Shown: positions 1-6,054 of the stretch, piece by piece
Numbering within the stretch: the stretch's first letter is position 1
Layout of the letters: each line of letters opens with the position of its first letter
Virus record (IMG/VR): IMGVR_UViG_3300045977_000383
Span: 1-30,766 of that record
Length of the DNA: 30,766 nt
Reading direction: 5' to 3' (one strand)
From: a virus
Translations under genes and position numbers: made by a program
Notes under the pieces: model-generated
What the model was told of the DNA's origin: nothing
What the model saw: the letters and a program-made list of their open reading frames with translations, nothing else
The model's database searches: none

Positions 1-218
1 AGATCGACGCGAGCCAGGAGGACAACTTCATCCAGATCCCGCTGCATCCCGACACGACGGACCTGCGGTTCATCGTCGACCACGTCGTCTTCAACCTCGA
101 GCGCGTCAGCGTCGGGGCCGACGTCGTCTCGGCCCGGCGCTTCACCTGGGGCTACTACTGGCGCCCGATCTTCGGCTGCCAGGTCCCGAAGGACAGCACG
201 ACGGTCGACCTGATCTAG
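1..218 (+). CDS. 3' end of an unrecognised, probably structural phage protein
   Basis: The frame is open from the left edge (first whole codon at 3) to TAG at 216-218, giving 71 residues of a gene that begins outside the window. The visible part is rich in beta-type hydrophobic/aromatic stretches (FIVDHVVFNL, FTWGYYWRPIFG) and has no membrane segment. Codons end almost only in G or C, as in the neighbours. A good ribosome site and the next gene follow 12 bases on, so it belongs to the same late transcription unit as 231-1773. I do not recognise the family; a virion (tail or fibre) protein is inferred from position only. Confidence 0.6.
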   Translation, partial: IDASQEDNFIQIPLHPDTTDLRFIVDHVVFNLERVSVGADVVSARRFTWGYYWRPIFGCQVPKDSTTVDLI

Positions 219-230
219 CAGGGGGCAAGG

Positions 231-647
231 ATGTCGAGAGAAATGGAGGAGCTCCTGGGGCGCGTGGCCGGCCAGCTCGATCTCGTGATCGACCGGCAGG
301 AGACGCAGTCGAAGATCCTCCACACCCAGGCCAAGCAGATCGCGGCGCTCGAGACGGCCCTGGAAATGAAGGGCAAGGAAGGGGACCGGGAGCACGACCA
401 GATCCGCCGGCGCCTCGAGGAGGGGGACAAGGAGCTGAACGAGCTCGGCCGCGGCAAGGGCAACCACTCCGACCGCCTGGGCCAGATCGAGAAGAAGCTT
501 GAGGCTGCTTCCGTGCGCCGCTGGGACGTCGCGCAGATCGTGATCTCGGCCGTCGTCGGGCTCGTCGTCTCCGGCACCACCACGGCCGTCGCGTACCTCT
601 GGATGCTCCACAAGCTGGCGGCCGCGGCCGCGAAGGGGGCGCCGTGA
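231..647 (+). CDS. coiled-coil protein with one C-terminal membrane segment (lysis-type candidate)
   Basis: 138 residues. Residues 1-95 are highly charged and heptad-like (coiled coil). Residues about 102-126 (AQIVISAVVGLVVSGTTTAV and on) form a single membrane segment, followed by a short basic/alanine tail. ATG at 231 is preceded by GGGGGCAAGG. This layout resembles the XhlA/haemolysin-type or accessory holin proteins found in phage lysis cassettes, where a long cytoplasmic coiled coil is anchored by one helix. Its place at the end of a late region, just before a lipoprotein, fits that, but no endolysin is visible in the window. Its stop overlaps the start of the receiver-domain gene (GTGA at 644-647). 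Role is inferred; the topology is seen. Confidence 0.75.
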   Translation: MSREMEELLGRVAGQLDLVIDRQETQSKILHTQAKQIAALETALEMKGKEGDREHDQIRRRLEEGDKELNELGRGKGNHSDRLGQIEKKLEAASVRRWDVAQIVISAVVGLVVSGTTTAVAYLWMLHKLAAAAAKGAP

Positions 648-1054
648 AGCGAGCGCTCATCGTCGAGGACAGCGACTCCCTGCGCAAGCTCCTCGAGGAG
701 TTCGTGTGGTCGATGGGGATCGTCCCAGTCCCCTCCGGCTGCGTGGCCGACGCGGTCGCGCAGGTCGGGCCCAACGTGGACATGATCCTCCTCGACCTCA
801 ACCTCCCGAACGGACACGGCTTCGAGGTGCTCCGCAAGGTCGCGGAGAAGCGCAACGACCTGCCCGTGATCGTCCTCTCCGCGTACGTCCGGGACGAGCA
901 GCACGAGCCCCCGGTGCCGGTGCTCGCGTGGATCGAGAAGCCGTTCGGGCTCACGGAAGTCCGGGAGGCGGTGGAGCGGGCTTGCAACTTCAGCGCGTCG
1001 GTAGCGTCGATCCGGCGTTCGACGGATCGGCTTGAGCGGATGGGGCAGATTTGA
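644..1054 (+). CDS. stand-alone response-regulator receiver domain (CheY-like)
   Basis: 136 residues, GTG start inside the stop of the previous gene. The full receiver signature is present: acidic pair E8-D9 (IVEDSDS), phosphoacceptor D51 in LLDLNLP, the switch serine S79 in VIVLSAY, and the conserved lysine K99 in WIEKPFG. It therefore looks able to accept phosphate from a histidine kinase. No output domain follows; after the receiver fold (to about residue 115) there is only a 20-residue basic tail. No kinase is encoded nearby, so any partner would be a host kinase. A receiver domain between a membrane coiled-coil protein and a lipoprotein in a phage late operon is unusual. Translation is probably coupled to the upstream gene. 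Confidence 0.9.
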   Translation: MKRALIVEDSDSLRKLLEEFVWSMGIVPVPSGCVADAVAQVGPNVDMILLDLNLPNGHGFEVLRKVAEKRNDLPVIVLSAYVRDEQHEPPVPVLAWIEKPFGLTEVREAVERACNFSASVASIRRSTDRLERMGQI

Positions 1055-1080
1055 CCCCGGCCAAGAAAGGAGAGTGGGCG

Positions 1081-1773
1081 ATGAAGTCCTTCGCGTTCGT
1101 ACTCGTGCTGGCCCTGGCGTGGGGGGGAAGCATCGGCTGCGTGACTTCGAGCACCGTCACGGAGGGCGACCGGCAGGTGGTGGACCAGGCGCGGAAGGCC
1201 AACCAGGCGGCGATCGTGGACCTCGAGAAGGCCCAGGACGCCGCCACCGAGGGGTCCGAGACCTGGACCCTGATCGGTCTGGGACTCCGGAAGCTCGCCG
1301 ACGTCGAGCGCGGCGCCGCGCACCTCCAGGAGGTCCACGGCCCGCCCACCGAGGCGAAGCTCTACAGCGAGGCCGAGATGACGGCTGCGATCGCCAAGTC
1401 CAAGGAGGAGCACGCCCAGAGTCCGTTCTCGCAGATCCTGCTCGGCGGCCTGGGTGTCGCGGCCGGGATCGGTGGGGCGCTGCTCGGGATGCCCTGGCTG
1501 TCCAAGCTGGTACCTCAACTTACCGGCAAGGTCGGCGAGCTCGCGAAGACCGGCGTCGAGATCATCACGGCGGCGAGGAAGAAGGCCGAGGAGGACGGAG
1601 GCCGGATCAGCATCAAGGATCTCCTGTCCATCGCGAAGGAGTACAACGTCTCGGCCGGCGTGGACGACCTGGCGAACAAGGCGGCGACCGCCTATGAGGA
1701 GAAACTCGGCTTCAAGCCGACGGTCAAGCTCGCCGAGGAGCCTGCGGCGCCCGCACCCGCGCCTGCATCCTGA
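1081..1773 (+). CDS. phage-encoded lipoprotein with Pro/Ala-rich C-terminus
   Basis: 230 residues. I chose ATG 1081 because AAAGGAG (about 1067-1073) lies 8 bases upstream and because the protein then begins with a lipoprotein signal: basic start MKS, hydrophobic core FAFVLVLALAW, and a lipobox-like GSIGC with the acceptor Cys at residue 20. The frame is open upstream to 1051 without a ribosome site. The mature part is mostly helical, with a second hydrophobic glycine-rich segment near residues 123-145 (ILLGGLGVAAGIGGALLGMP), and ends in an Ala/Pro run. A surface or periplasmic role, for example in lysis (spanin-like) or superinfection exclusion, is possible; I do not recognise the family. 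A strong hairpin follows, so this is probably the last gene of its unit. Confidence 0.75.
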   Translation: MKSFAFVLVLALAWGGSIGCVTSSTVTEGDRQVVDQARKANQAAIVDLEKAQDAATEGSETWTLIGLGLRKLADVERGAAHLQEVHGPPTEAKLYSEAEMTAAIAKSKEEHAQSPFSQILLGGLGVAAGIGGALLGMPWLSKLVPQLTGKVGELAKTGVEIITAARKKAEEDGGRISIKDLLSIAKEYNVSAGVDDLANKAATAYEEKLGFKPTVKLAEEPAAPAPAPAS

Positions 1774-1789
1774 ACCCGTCTCTGGATCC

Positions 1790-1820
1790 GGCCCCTTGTG
1801 CAGACGTCTGCACGGGGGCC
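1790..1820. terminator. strong hairpin with a perfect 16-bp palindrome at its core
   Basis: GGCCCC (1790-1795) pairs with GGGGCC (1815-1820), and the inside is the perfect palindrome GTGCAGACGTCTGCAC (1798-1813). It starts 16 bases after the lipoprotein stop and is followed by GGGTCTTTC, which is only weakly T-rich. As RNA it could act as a transcription terminator; as DNA the uninterrupted palindrome also looks like a dimer-binding operator. The first 15 bases of the core recur at 25853-25867. Confidence 0.6.
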
Positions 1821-1837
1821 GGGTCTTTCGGGACCTA

Positions 1838-2011
1838 CTAGCCGCCCTGGGCTGGCGTCTTGCAGACGGGGCACTGGCAGCCCTGGCCATGCCCCTGGAG
1901 ATTCTGCCCGCGCGCGCTACGGGTGGCGAACACGATGATGATGATGAACGCCATGACCCCGCACCCGCCCAGGATCCAGTAGAGGCAGCCCTGAGAGCTC
2001 TGGAGATCCAT
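1838..2011 (-). CDS. small membrane protein with a CxCPxC tail
   Basis: 57 residues, starting at the ATG whose complement is 2009-2011. The start is set by a strong ribosome site on the minus strand (AGGAGGG, 5 bases before ATG). Residues about 9-30 form one membrane helix (YWILGGCGVMAFIIIIVFA), and the C-terminus has CQCPVC, a likely metal-binding or redox-type cysteine cluster. The ATG shares the tetranucleotide CATG (2009-2012) with the start codon of the divergent glycosyltransferase gene, so each gene's ribosome site lies inside the other's coding sequence. Function unknown. Confidence 0.6.
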   Translation of the reverse strand: MDLQSSQGCLYWILGGCGVMAFIIIIVFATRSARGQNLQGHGQGCQCPVCKTPAQGG

Positions 2012-2816
2012 GAGCACCCTCCTAAAAAGGACTCCCCTGATCACGGCCATCTGCTGCACGGAGGACCGCCCGGAGTGGCTGCCGCGCGCGGTTGAACTCT
2101 TCCTCGCTCAGGACTGGCCGCGCAAGGAGCTTCTGATCCTCGACCGTTCGTCGACTGACCTGCGGGCTCGGCTGCCGGCGGACGACCGAGTCCGCGTCTG
2201 GTGGTTCGAAAAGCAAGCCGTCGCGGCCATGCGCCATCGCACGGGGATCCAAGCTGCCCGAGGGGAGTTCGTCACCTACTGGGACGACGACGACTGGCAC
2301 GCCCAGACCAGGCTCTCCGAGCAGATCAAGCCGCTGATCTCCGGAGCGGCCACCATGACGGGGATCCCGCTTTCCGTCATGCCAACGATCACCCTCCCCA
2401 GCCTGGACTTCTGGAAGCTGCGCATCGTGCCGGGCCCGCCGAAGCCCGCGGATCCGATCCATGGGATGCAGCCCGACAAGCCCGGCCTTCGCTTCGCGGA
2501 TGCGACCGCCATGTTCCCCAAGTGCCTCGTGCGCGGCGATCAGGATCCCGCCCTCGAGCTCGCCAAGATCCCGTTCCTCCAAGAGATGGCGGGACGCGGG
2601 GGCAAGCAGCTGCGAATGGAGGACGAACGGCTGTACTGCTACGTCAGGCACGGCGGGAACGTGTGGTCGATGGGAGAGCGCTGGGCGTTCGATCCGCGGC
2701 CGCGGCCGCCGTGGATCCCCGAGGAGCAGTTCGACTTCTGGCGCCAGCTCCGCGTGAAGGGCGCTACCGCAGTTCGAACGACCCATTCGTCAGCAGCTCC
2801 TTCCCGTCCAGCTTGA
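2010..2816 (+). CDS. family-2-like (GT-A fold) glycosyltransferase
   Basis: 268 residues. The N-terminus has the GT-A pattern: strand PLITAICCTEDR (residues 9-20), then a helix and LLILD (41-45), and an acidic metal/sugar-nucleotide site at residues 91-96 (WDDDDW), preceded by ARGEFVTY as in GT2 enzymes. Such enzymes transfer a sugar from a nucleotide donor; the acceptor cannot be told. In phages they modify host surface sugars (serotype conversion) or DNA bases and virion proteins. ATG 2010 is preceded by GGAG at 2002-2005. The 3' end overlaps the convergent gene 2764-3678 by 53 bases. It sits among accessory genes rather than in the replication block, which favours a lysogenic-conversion role (inference). 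Confidence 0.8.
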   Translation: MSTLLKRTPLITAICCTEDRPEWLPRAVELFLAQDWPRKELLILDRSSTDLRARLPADDRVRVWWFEKQAVAAMRHRTGIQAARGEFVTYWDDDDWHAQTRLSEQIKPLISGAATMTGIPLSVMPTITLPSLDFWKLRIVPGPPKPADPIHGMQPDKPGLRFADATAMFPKCLVRGDQDPALELAKIPFLQEMAGRGGKQLRMEDERLYCYVRHGGNVWSMGERWAFDPRPRPPWIPEEQFDFWRQLRVKGATAVRTTHSSAAPSRPA

Positions 2817-3678
2817 AGGAGAGGTCGTCGCCGAACATCCGGCCCTGGCGGGAGCTGCGCACCATCCCCACGCGAACCTTGACCGCCCGCTCCGGAACCA
2901 CGCCCTCGGTGCTGAGCTGCGTCCAGAATGGCAGATCCTGGAGCGCCTTCGTGGCGAAGACGCCGGCGAATTTGTCCTGGGCGTCCAGGAACGCGATCGA
3001 GAGGCCGTCGCCGCCGCTCTCGGTCAGTTCCGTGAGGACCCACCCCGAGAACGTGTACTTCTGGCCCGCGCTGCAGGGGAAAGTGTCCGTGCGGAAGGAC
3101 GCCACGGCGGTGGGCGCCGGATCCGCGGGGGCGAGCAGCTTCATGGAGAACTTGCCGGTCCGGGCTAGCTCCTGGTCGAGCCCAGAATTCACCTTGGCCC
3201 CGGTATTGAACCAGCCGTTCGTCGGATACGGTCCGAGGACCTTCGACTCCGGACCCTTCCGCTGGATCGTCGCCAGCCGCTCCCGCATCTTGGCGCGCCA
3301 CGTCTCGTCCAGCTTCGGCCAGGCCTCGCCGTAGCACGCGAGCGCCCGATCCGTGCAGCGCGCCGCGATGGGCTTCTGCTTCTTGCTGAGCGTGAACCAG
3401 AGGTCCCCGACCTCGACGCGCTCCAGGTGGTTGCCGCCGGCGAGGTCCTTCACGGCGACCGGGGCGAACGTCTCGTCGGCGCCCTTCGCCAGGTGGGGGA
3501 GGCCAGCGGCGAAGTCGCCGGCATCGAAGCAGAGCAGCTTGCCGAGCTCGAGGTTGGCCTTCGCGTCCTCGGGGGCCTTCTCGACGGCCGCCTTCGCGGC
3601 GGCGATCTTCTTCTGAAGCGCCGGGGAGAGATCCTGCGGGGGGGCGAGTAACGCCAGGGCCAGTCCGAGGATCATCAT
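2764..3678 (-). CDS. secreted protein with helical repeat and carbohydrate-binding-like beta domain
   Basis: 304 residues. Start ATG at 3678 (complement) follows GGAGG with a 9-base gap; a second ATG is next to it. Residues 1-13 are a short signal peptide (MMILGLALALLAP). Residues about 17-155 are helical and TPR-like, with the pattern LELGKLLCF, GLPHLAKGAD, VAVKDLAGG and DRALACYGEAW that I associate with planctomycete secreted proteins. Residues about 160-304 look like a beta-sandwich of the CBM4/9 type (GKFSMKLLAPAD, KYTFSGWVLTEL, and LLTNGSFELR at the end). It is likely exported. It is a probable moron gene in this phage and the best clue to the host. Exact ligand unknown. Confidence 0.8.
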   Translation of the reverse strand: MMILGLALALLAPPQDLSPALQKKIAAAKAAVEKAPEDAKANLELGKLLCFDAGDFAAGLPHLAKGADETFAPVAVKDLAGGNHLERVEVGDLWFTLSKKQKPIAARCTDRALACYGEAWPKLDETWRAKMRERLATIQRKGPESKVLGPYPTNGWFNTGAKVNSGLDQELARTGKFSMKLLAPADPAPTAVASFRTDTFPCSAGQKYTFSGWVLTELTESGGDGLSIAFLDAQDKFAGVFATKALQDLPFWTQLSTEGVVPERAVKVRVGMVRSSRQGRMFGDDLSFKLDGKELLTNGSFELR

Positions 3679-3784
3679 GTTCTAATTCCTCCGTAACTGA
3701 GCATACGACGTCGGGATTGAAAAAGTATGACGGAAAAAGCGAAGGCTTGAAATGGATAGCATGGTGCGGACCGGGGAGGTAGCC

Positions 3785-3982
3785 ATGCCAGACGAAGCAC
3801 TGGATGATCACCGAGGTGGCCCCAGGGAGGGGTCGGGGAGGCCCAGACTCCCCGGGCACCTGAAGAAGAGCGTCCGAGTCTGGGCCTCGATGACGCCCGC
3901 CCAGAAGGAAGGCTGCAAGAAGAAGGCGAAGGCGGCCGGGCTGAAGCTGCAGGACTGGGCGAGGGCGAAGCTGTTGTCGTAG
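3785..3982 (+). CDS. small basic protein with GGxREGSGRP motif (DNA-binding type)
   Basis: 65 residues from ATG 3785, chosen because GGGGAGG lies 4 bases upstream; an upstream ATG at 3752 in the same frame has no such site. The N-terminal half carries GGPREGSGRP, a glycine/arginine motif common at the start of small phage and plasmid DNA-binding proteins. The second half is basic and helical (LKKSVRVWASMTPAQKEG, then KKKAKAAGLKLQDWARAKLL), which resembles a ribbon-helix-helix or small helical DNA-binding domain. No partner gene is obvious. It ends facing the convergent gene 4013-4300, with a perfect hairpin between them. Confidence 0.7.
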   Translation: MPDEALDDHRGGPREGSGRPRLPGHLKKSVRVWASMTPAQKEGCKKKAKAAGLKLQDWARAKLLS

Positions 3983-3998
3983 GCGCCGCCGCCTCAGC

Positions 3999-4032
3999 GC
4001 CGCCGGGCCACCTCAGCCCTTGGCCCGGCGGC
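3999..4032. terminator. bidirectional hairpin between convergent genes
   Basis: GCCGCCGGGCCA (3999-4010) and TGGCCCGGCGGC (4021-4032) are perfect 12-bp arms around a 10-base loop. The hairpin begins 16 bases after the stop of 3785-3982 and covers the last codons of the minus-strand gene ending at 4013. There is no T-run on either side, so if it terminates transcription it does so by stem strength or with Rho. Confidence 0.6.
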
Positions 4033-4300
4033 ACTTGGGGCCGTCCTCCGCGATCTCGGCGCGGTAGTGGTCCAGGCCCTCCTGGCTCAGCTTGTCGAAG
4101 TCCAGCCCCCAGCGATCGCACAGGTGCCGCAGGTCGGCCAGCAGGTCCATGACCTGGGTCCGCCTGGGTTCCCCGGCCTCGTCCATCCGGGTCGTCTCCG
4201 CGAAGGCATCCACCGCCGCCTGGGCCCAGTCCGCCCGCCGCTCGTTCCAGCTCTTTTCCTTCATGCCCTTAAGACGCCCCACCCGACTAGTTGTTTCCAA
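4013..4300 (-). CDS. conserved-type hypothetical phage protein (nucleotide-metabolism-region type)
   Basis: 95 residues if read from TTG 4300, or 83 from ATG at 4264 on the complement. AGGA lies 5 bases before the TTG, while the ATG has only a weak site, so the start is uncertain. The core (WAQAAVDAFAETT, then MDLLADLRHLCDRWGLDF, then DHYRAEI) matches a small protein pattern seen in many phages and plasmids, with no known function. All helical, no membrane segment. It is divergent from 4344-4751 and shares an AT-rich 43-base promoter region with it. Confidence 0.7.
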   Translation of the reverse strand: METTSRVGRLKGMKEKSWNERRADWAQAAVDAFAETTRMDEAGEPRRTQVMDLLADLRHLCDRWGLDFDKLSQEGLDHYRAEIAEDGPKCRRAKG

Positions 4301-4343
4301 TTATTTCCTAGTAATAAATAGAGCCCCCCGGCGTCTTACTTCC
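4287..4343. promoter_or_regulatory. AT-rich divergent promoter region with CTAGTAAYAAA motif
   Basis: In a GC-rich genome this stretch is strikingly AT-rich. It holds CTAGTTGTTTCC (4287-4298) and CTAGTAATAAA (4308-4318). The second closely matches CTAGTAACAAA at 4768-4778, in front of the ribbon-helix-helix-like gene. TTGTTT (4291-4296) followed after 15 bases by TAATAA (4312-4317) is a possible but poorly spaced promoter for 4344. The shared motif suggests one regulator acts at both places (inference). Confidence 0.4.
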
Positions 4344-4751
4344 ATGAAAGAAAAGAAAGCGGCCTTCGAGATGGGGACGGCGTTCTGGACGAACCCCAAG
4401 CACCCCAGCCTTCCCAGCCACCTGCACATCCTGATCACGGACCCCGCGAAGAACGCGGAGGAGATCGGGGTGGTGAACGTGACGACGGTGCGCGGGGAGG
4501 ACTTCGACCCCTCCTGCGTCCTGCTGGCGGGCGACTACCACGCCATCCAGCACAAGTCCTACGTCGGGTTCAAGCGCGGCTGGGTCGTGAACCTGAACGC
4601 CCTGGAGACCCTCTTCCAGATGGGCCAGATCCACCGCTCGAAGCCGAACGTCTCCCCGGCGGTCCTGGCCCGGATCCAGAAGGGGGCGATGGAGAGCAAG
4701 GCCACCCCGGCGCGGATCAAGGGGCTCCTCGCGGAGCAGGGGCTCCCGTAG
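4344..4751 (+). CDS. small soluble protein, possible toxin-type (SH3-like) fold
   Basis: 135 residues from ATG 4344. The sequence is mostly beta in the first two thirds: HLHILITDPAK, then IGVVNVTTVRG, then a conserved-looking CVLLAGDYHAIQHKSYVGF segment with paired histidines, and a helical tail (SPAVLARIQKGAMESKATP). The pattern of VN-TT, a Cys-Leu-Leu strand and GD-H-I-H-S is one I have seen in small proteins beside DNA-binding antitoxin-like genes, but I cannot name the family. No clear ribosome site precedes the ATG, so translation from a short or leaderless message is possible. The next gene downstream, after an AT-rich promoter, is a ribbon-helix-helix-like protein. Confidence 0.65.
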   Translation: MKEKKAAFEMGTAFWTNPKHPSLPSHLHILITDPAKNAEEIGVVNVTTVRGEDFDPSCVLLAGDYHAIQHKSYVGFKRGWVVNLNALETLFQMGQIHRSKPNVSPAVLARIQKGAMESKATPARIKGLLAEQGLP

Positions 4752-4767
4752 GGTCCCGCAATTTTAT

Positions 4768-4800
4768 CTAGTAACAAAATCGCACAAACTGGGGTATATA
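4768..4800 (+). promoter_or_regulatory. candidate promoter overlapping the second CTAGTAAYAAA motif
   Basis: GTAACA (4771-4776) and TATATA (4795-4800), 18 bases apart, match the sigma70 boxes at four and five positions. The -35 box lies inside CTAGTAACAAA (4768-4778), so a protein bound to that motif would block it. The message would start about 25 bases before ATG 4831. AAAATCGCACAAA (4776-4788) in the spacer recurs at 7150-7162. Confidence 0.45.
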
Positions 4801-4830
4801 TGGCGTGGAACAGAGACGGGGACCGAAGCG

Positions 4831-5031
4831 ATGGCGAAGGTGAAGACGGAGAAGCGGGGCCGCGGCCGGCCGCCCTCGACGGGGCCGAAGAAGGAGCCCA
4901 TCTTCACGGGCCTCCTGCCCGATGTGGTGGCCCGGGTGGATGCCCAGGCCGTGGAGGAAACCCGCAGCCGCGCGGCCATGCTGGCCATCCTGATCGAGGA
5001 GGCCCTGGCGGCCCGGGAGAAGTCGCGATGA
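4831..5031 (+). CDS. ribbon-helix-helix-like DNA-binding protein
   Basis: 66 residues. The N-terminus has an AT-hook-like RGRGRPP (residues 9-15), followed by a strand (PIFTGLLPDVVARVDAQAV) and two helices (RSRAAMLAILIEEALAAREK), the classic order and length of a ribbon-helix-helix repressor. The promoter before it carries a motif shared with the 4300/4344 divergent promoter, so autoregulation and control of the neighbour are plausible. The start codon has only a weak ribosome site (GGGGACC). Its stop overlaps the ATG of the next gene (ATGATGA at 5028-5034). It could be an antitoxin for 4344-4751, but the order and the separate promoter make that only a guess. Confidence 0.75.
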   Translation: MAKVKTEKRGRGRPPSTGPKKEPIFTGLLPDVVARVDAQAVEETRSRAAMLAILIEEALAAREKSR

Positions 5032-5195
5032 TGAAGATCTGCCCCCAGTGCGAGCGCCGGCGTCAGCTGGGCCGCTGCAAGTTCGGCGGGCCGAACGTGG
5101 TGCTCCAGGATCACTGCCGGGAGTGCTGCTCCGCACCGGAGCGCGACCGCTGGAAGGCGACCTCCAAGGCGAAGCGTAAGCGGGTCGCGGTCTAG
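5028..5195 (+). CDS. small cysteine-rich protein (zinc-ribbon-like)
   Basis: 55 residues, ATG at 5028 overlapping the stop of the previous gene, so the two are translationally coupled. Two CxxC knuckles (ICPQCERRR at residues 4-12 and HCRECC about 34-39) are spaced as in a small zinc ribbon. The C-terminus is a strongly basic tail (SKAKRKRVAV), suggesting nucleic-acid binding. No named family recognised. Confidence 0.65.
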   Translation: MMKICPQCERRRQLGRCKFGGPNVVLQDHCRECCSAPERDRWKATSKAKRKRVAV

Positions 5196-5213
5196 GGGCC
5201 CAGCGCGAACGAT

Positions 5214-5468
5214 CTACAGCCCGAACACATCCTTCGGGATCTGAAGCCGCTCGCAGAGGTAGACGACGGTCGTGTGGCGATCGTCGGAGACGCCGGGCGA
5301 GAGCACCGCGAAGACCGGAGCGCCGTTCACCTGGCGCTCGAGGATGTGGACGCTGGCTTCGTTCGGAGACTGGGTGTGCTTGACCCCGAAGCCGCGGAGG
5401 TTGACTCGGTCGACGAACTCCTTCAGGTTACACGGGAGCAGCAACTCCCATGCGGGGTTGTACGCCAC
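5214..5468 (-). CDS. possible HicA-like small protein
   Basis: 84 residues from GTG (complement of 5466-5468), with AAAGG about 9 bases upstream. The order of elements (KEFVDRVNLRGFGVKH, then EASVHILER, then APVFAVLSPG, then TTVVYLCERLQIP) follows the HicA fold: helix, Gly-Phe turn, strand with a histidine, strand, and a C-terminal helix ending in L-x-I. The usual GSH motif is not preserved, so this is a weak match. It lies 16 bases downstream of a HicB-like gene on the same strand. Known HicA proteins are mRNA-cleaving toxins; activity here is uncertain. It could equally be an unrelated small phage protein. Confidence 0.55.
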   Translation of the reverse strand: MAYNPAWELLLPCNLKEFVDRVNLRGFGVKHTQSPNEASVHILERQVNGAPVFAVLSPGVSDDRHTTVVYLCERLQIPKDVFGL

Positions 5469-5484
5469 GGACGCCCGCCTTTCC

Positions 5485-5871
5485 TCAGCAGCTCACGCCG
5501 GCCGGAGCCTTGACCTCGATCTCTTCCGGCTTCGAGTACTGCTTGAGGAGCTTCCCGAAGGCGGCCGGCGCCCAGGCCGGCACGAAGAGGGACCAGGGCA
5601 GCTTCTTGACGGCCGTGATGCAGCGCTCGGTGCGATTCGCCCAGTGGCTCTTGATGTAGTCCGGCGCGTCCGGGAAGCTGGGGACCAGGCCCCGCTCGAA
5701 CGCAACCAGGATCTCCCCGAAATAGACGTGACCGAAGGCCTTCGGAAGATCCTCCGGGGTTTTTGCGGTCGCGAGGAGGTAGAAGTCGACGCAGTGCGCC
5801 ATCCAGAGCTTCGATTCCTTGTCCTGGCTGAAGATCAGCCGCTTGGGCTGGGGGATTTCCAGCGCCACCAT
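5485..5871 (-). CDS. possible HicB-like antitoxin/regulator
   Basis: 128 residues; ATG at 5871 (complement) with GGAGGTGGGTC directly upstream. The N-terminal 45 residues (LIFSQDKESKLWMAHCVDF and TAKTPEDLPKAFGHVYFG) match the HicB partial RNase-H-like pattern: a strand with W-x-A-x-C, then TPED and a helix. The rest (residues 50-128) is helical with no clear HTH. It is first in a two-gene unit with the HicA-like gene, behind a good promoter with an inverted repeat in the leader, an arrangement typical of autoregulated antitoxin-toxin pairs. The family call rests on pattern only. Confidence 0.6.
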   Translation of the reverse strand: MVALEIPQPKRLIFSQDKESKLWMAHCVDFYLLATAKTPEDLPKAFGHVYFGEILVAFERGLVPSFPDAPDYIKSHWANRTERCITAVKKLPWSLFVPAWAPAAFGKLLKQYSKPEEIEVKAPAGVSC

Positions 5872-5906
5872 GACCCACCTCCGAACGACGCTCGACTTGG
5901 ATCCCT

Positions 5907-5945
5907 CCTGGCGGCGTCAGTTCACGCGTCTCTCCGGCCGCCAGG
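5907..5945. repeat. inverted repeat in leader of the HicB-like gene
   Basis: CCTGGCGGC (5907-5915) and GCCGCCAGG (5937-5945) are perfect 9-bp arms separated by 21 bases. They lie between the promoter at 5956-5984 and the start codon at 5871, so they could be an operator for the gene product or a hairpin in the leader RNA. Confidence 0.5.
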
Positions 5946-5955
5946 TCGGACGACA

Positions 5956-5984
5956 TACCTAGCATAGCATCAGATCGGCGTCAA
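5956..5984 (-). promoter_or_regulatory. sigma70-type promoter for the HicB/HicA-like pair
   Basis: On the minus strand TTGACG (5984-5979) is followed after exactly 17 bases by TAGGTA (5961-5956). The -35 box matches the consensus at five of six positions. The inferred message starts near 5949 and has a leader of about 78 bases before ATG 5871, containing the inverted repeat 5907-5945. The remaining gap to the integrase stop (5985-6054) shows only short GC dyads. Confidence 0.6.
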
Positions 5985-6054
5985 CCGAGAAAACCTTGAA
6001 CACCGTCCGGGCCCGGTGGACACCCCTGGAACGAGCCCCCAAGGGGAGGCGGCG

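Noticed and set aside
142-1890. Long minus-strand frame across the left end
   Set aside because: Shadow of plus-strand genes with clear domains and ribosome sites; the translated protein is Arg/Pro-rich without motifs.
3717-3762. Promoter pair from two TTGAAA boxes before gene 3785
   Set aside because: No acceptable -10 box stands 16-18 bases after either copy, so I could not place a promoter there.
2639-3859. Second minus-strand frame overlapping the secreted protein
   Set aside because: Arg/Gly-rich, no motif, no ribosome site; the frame at 2764-3678 has a signal peptide and GGAGG.
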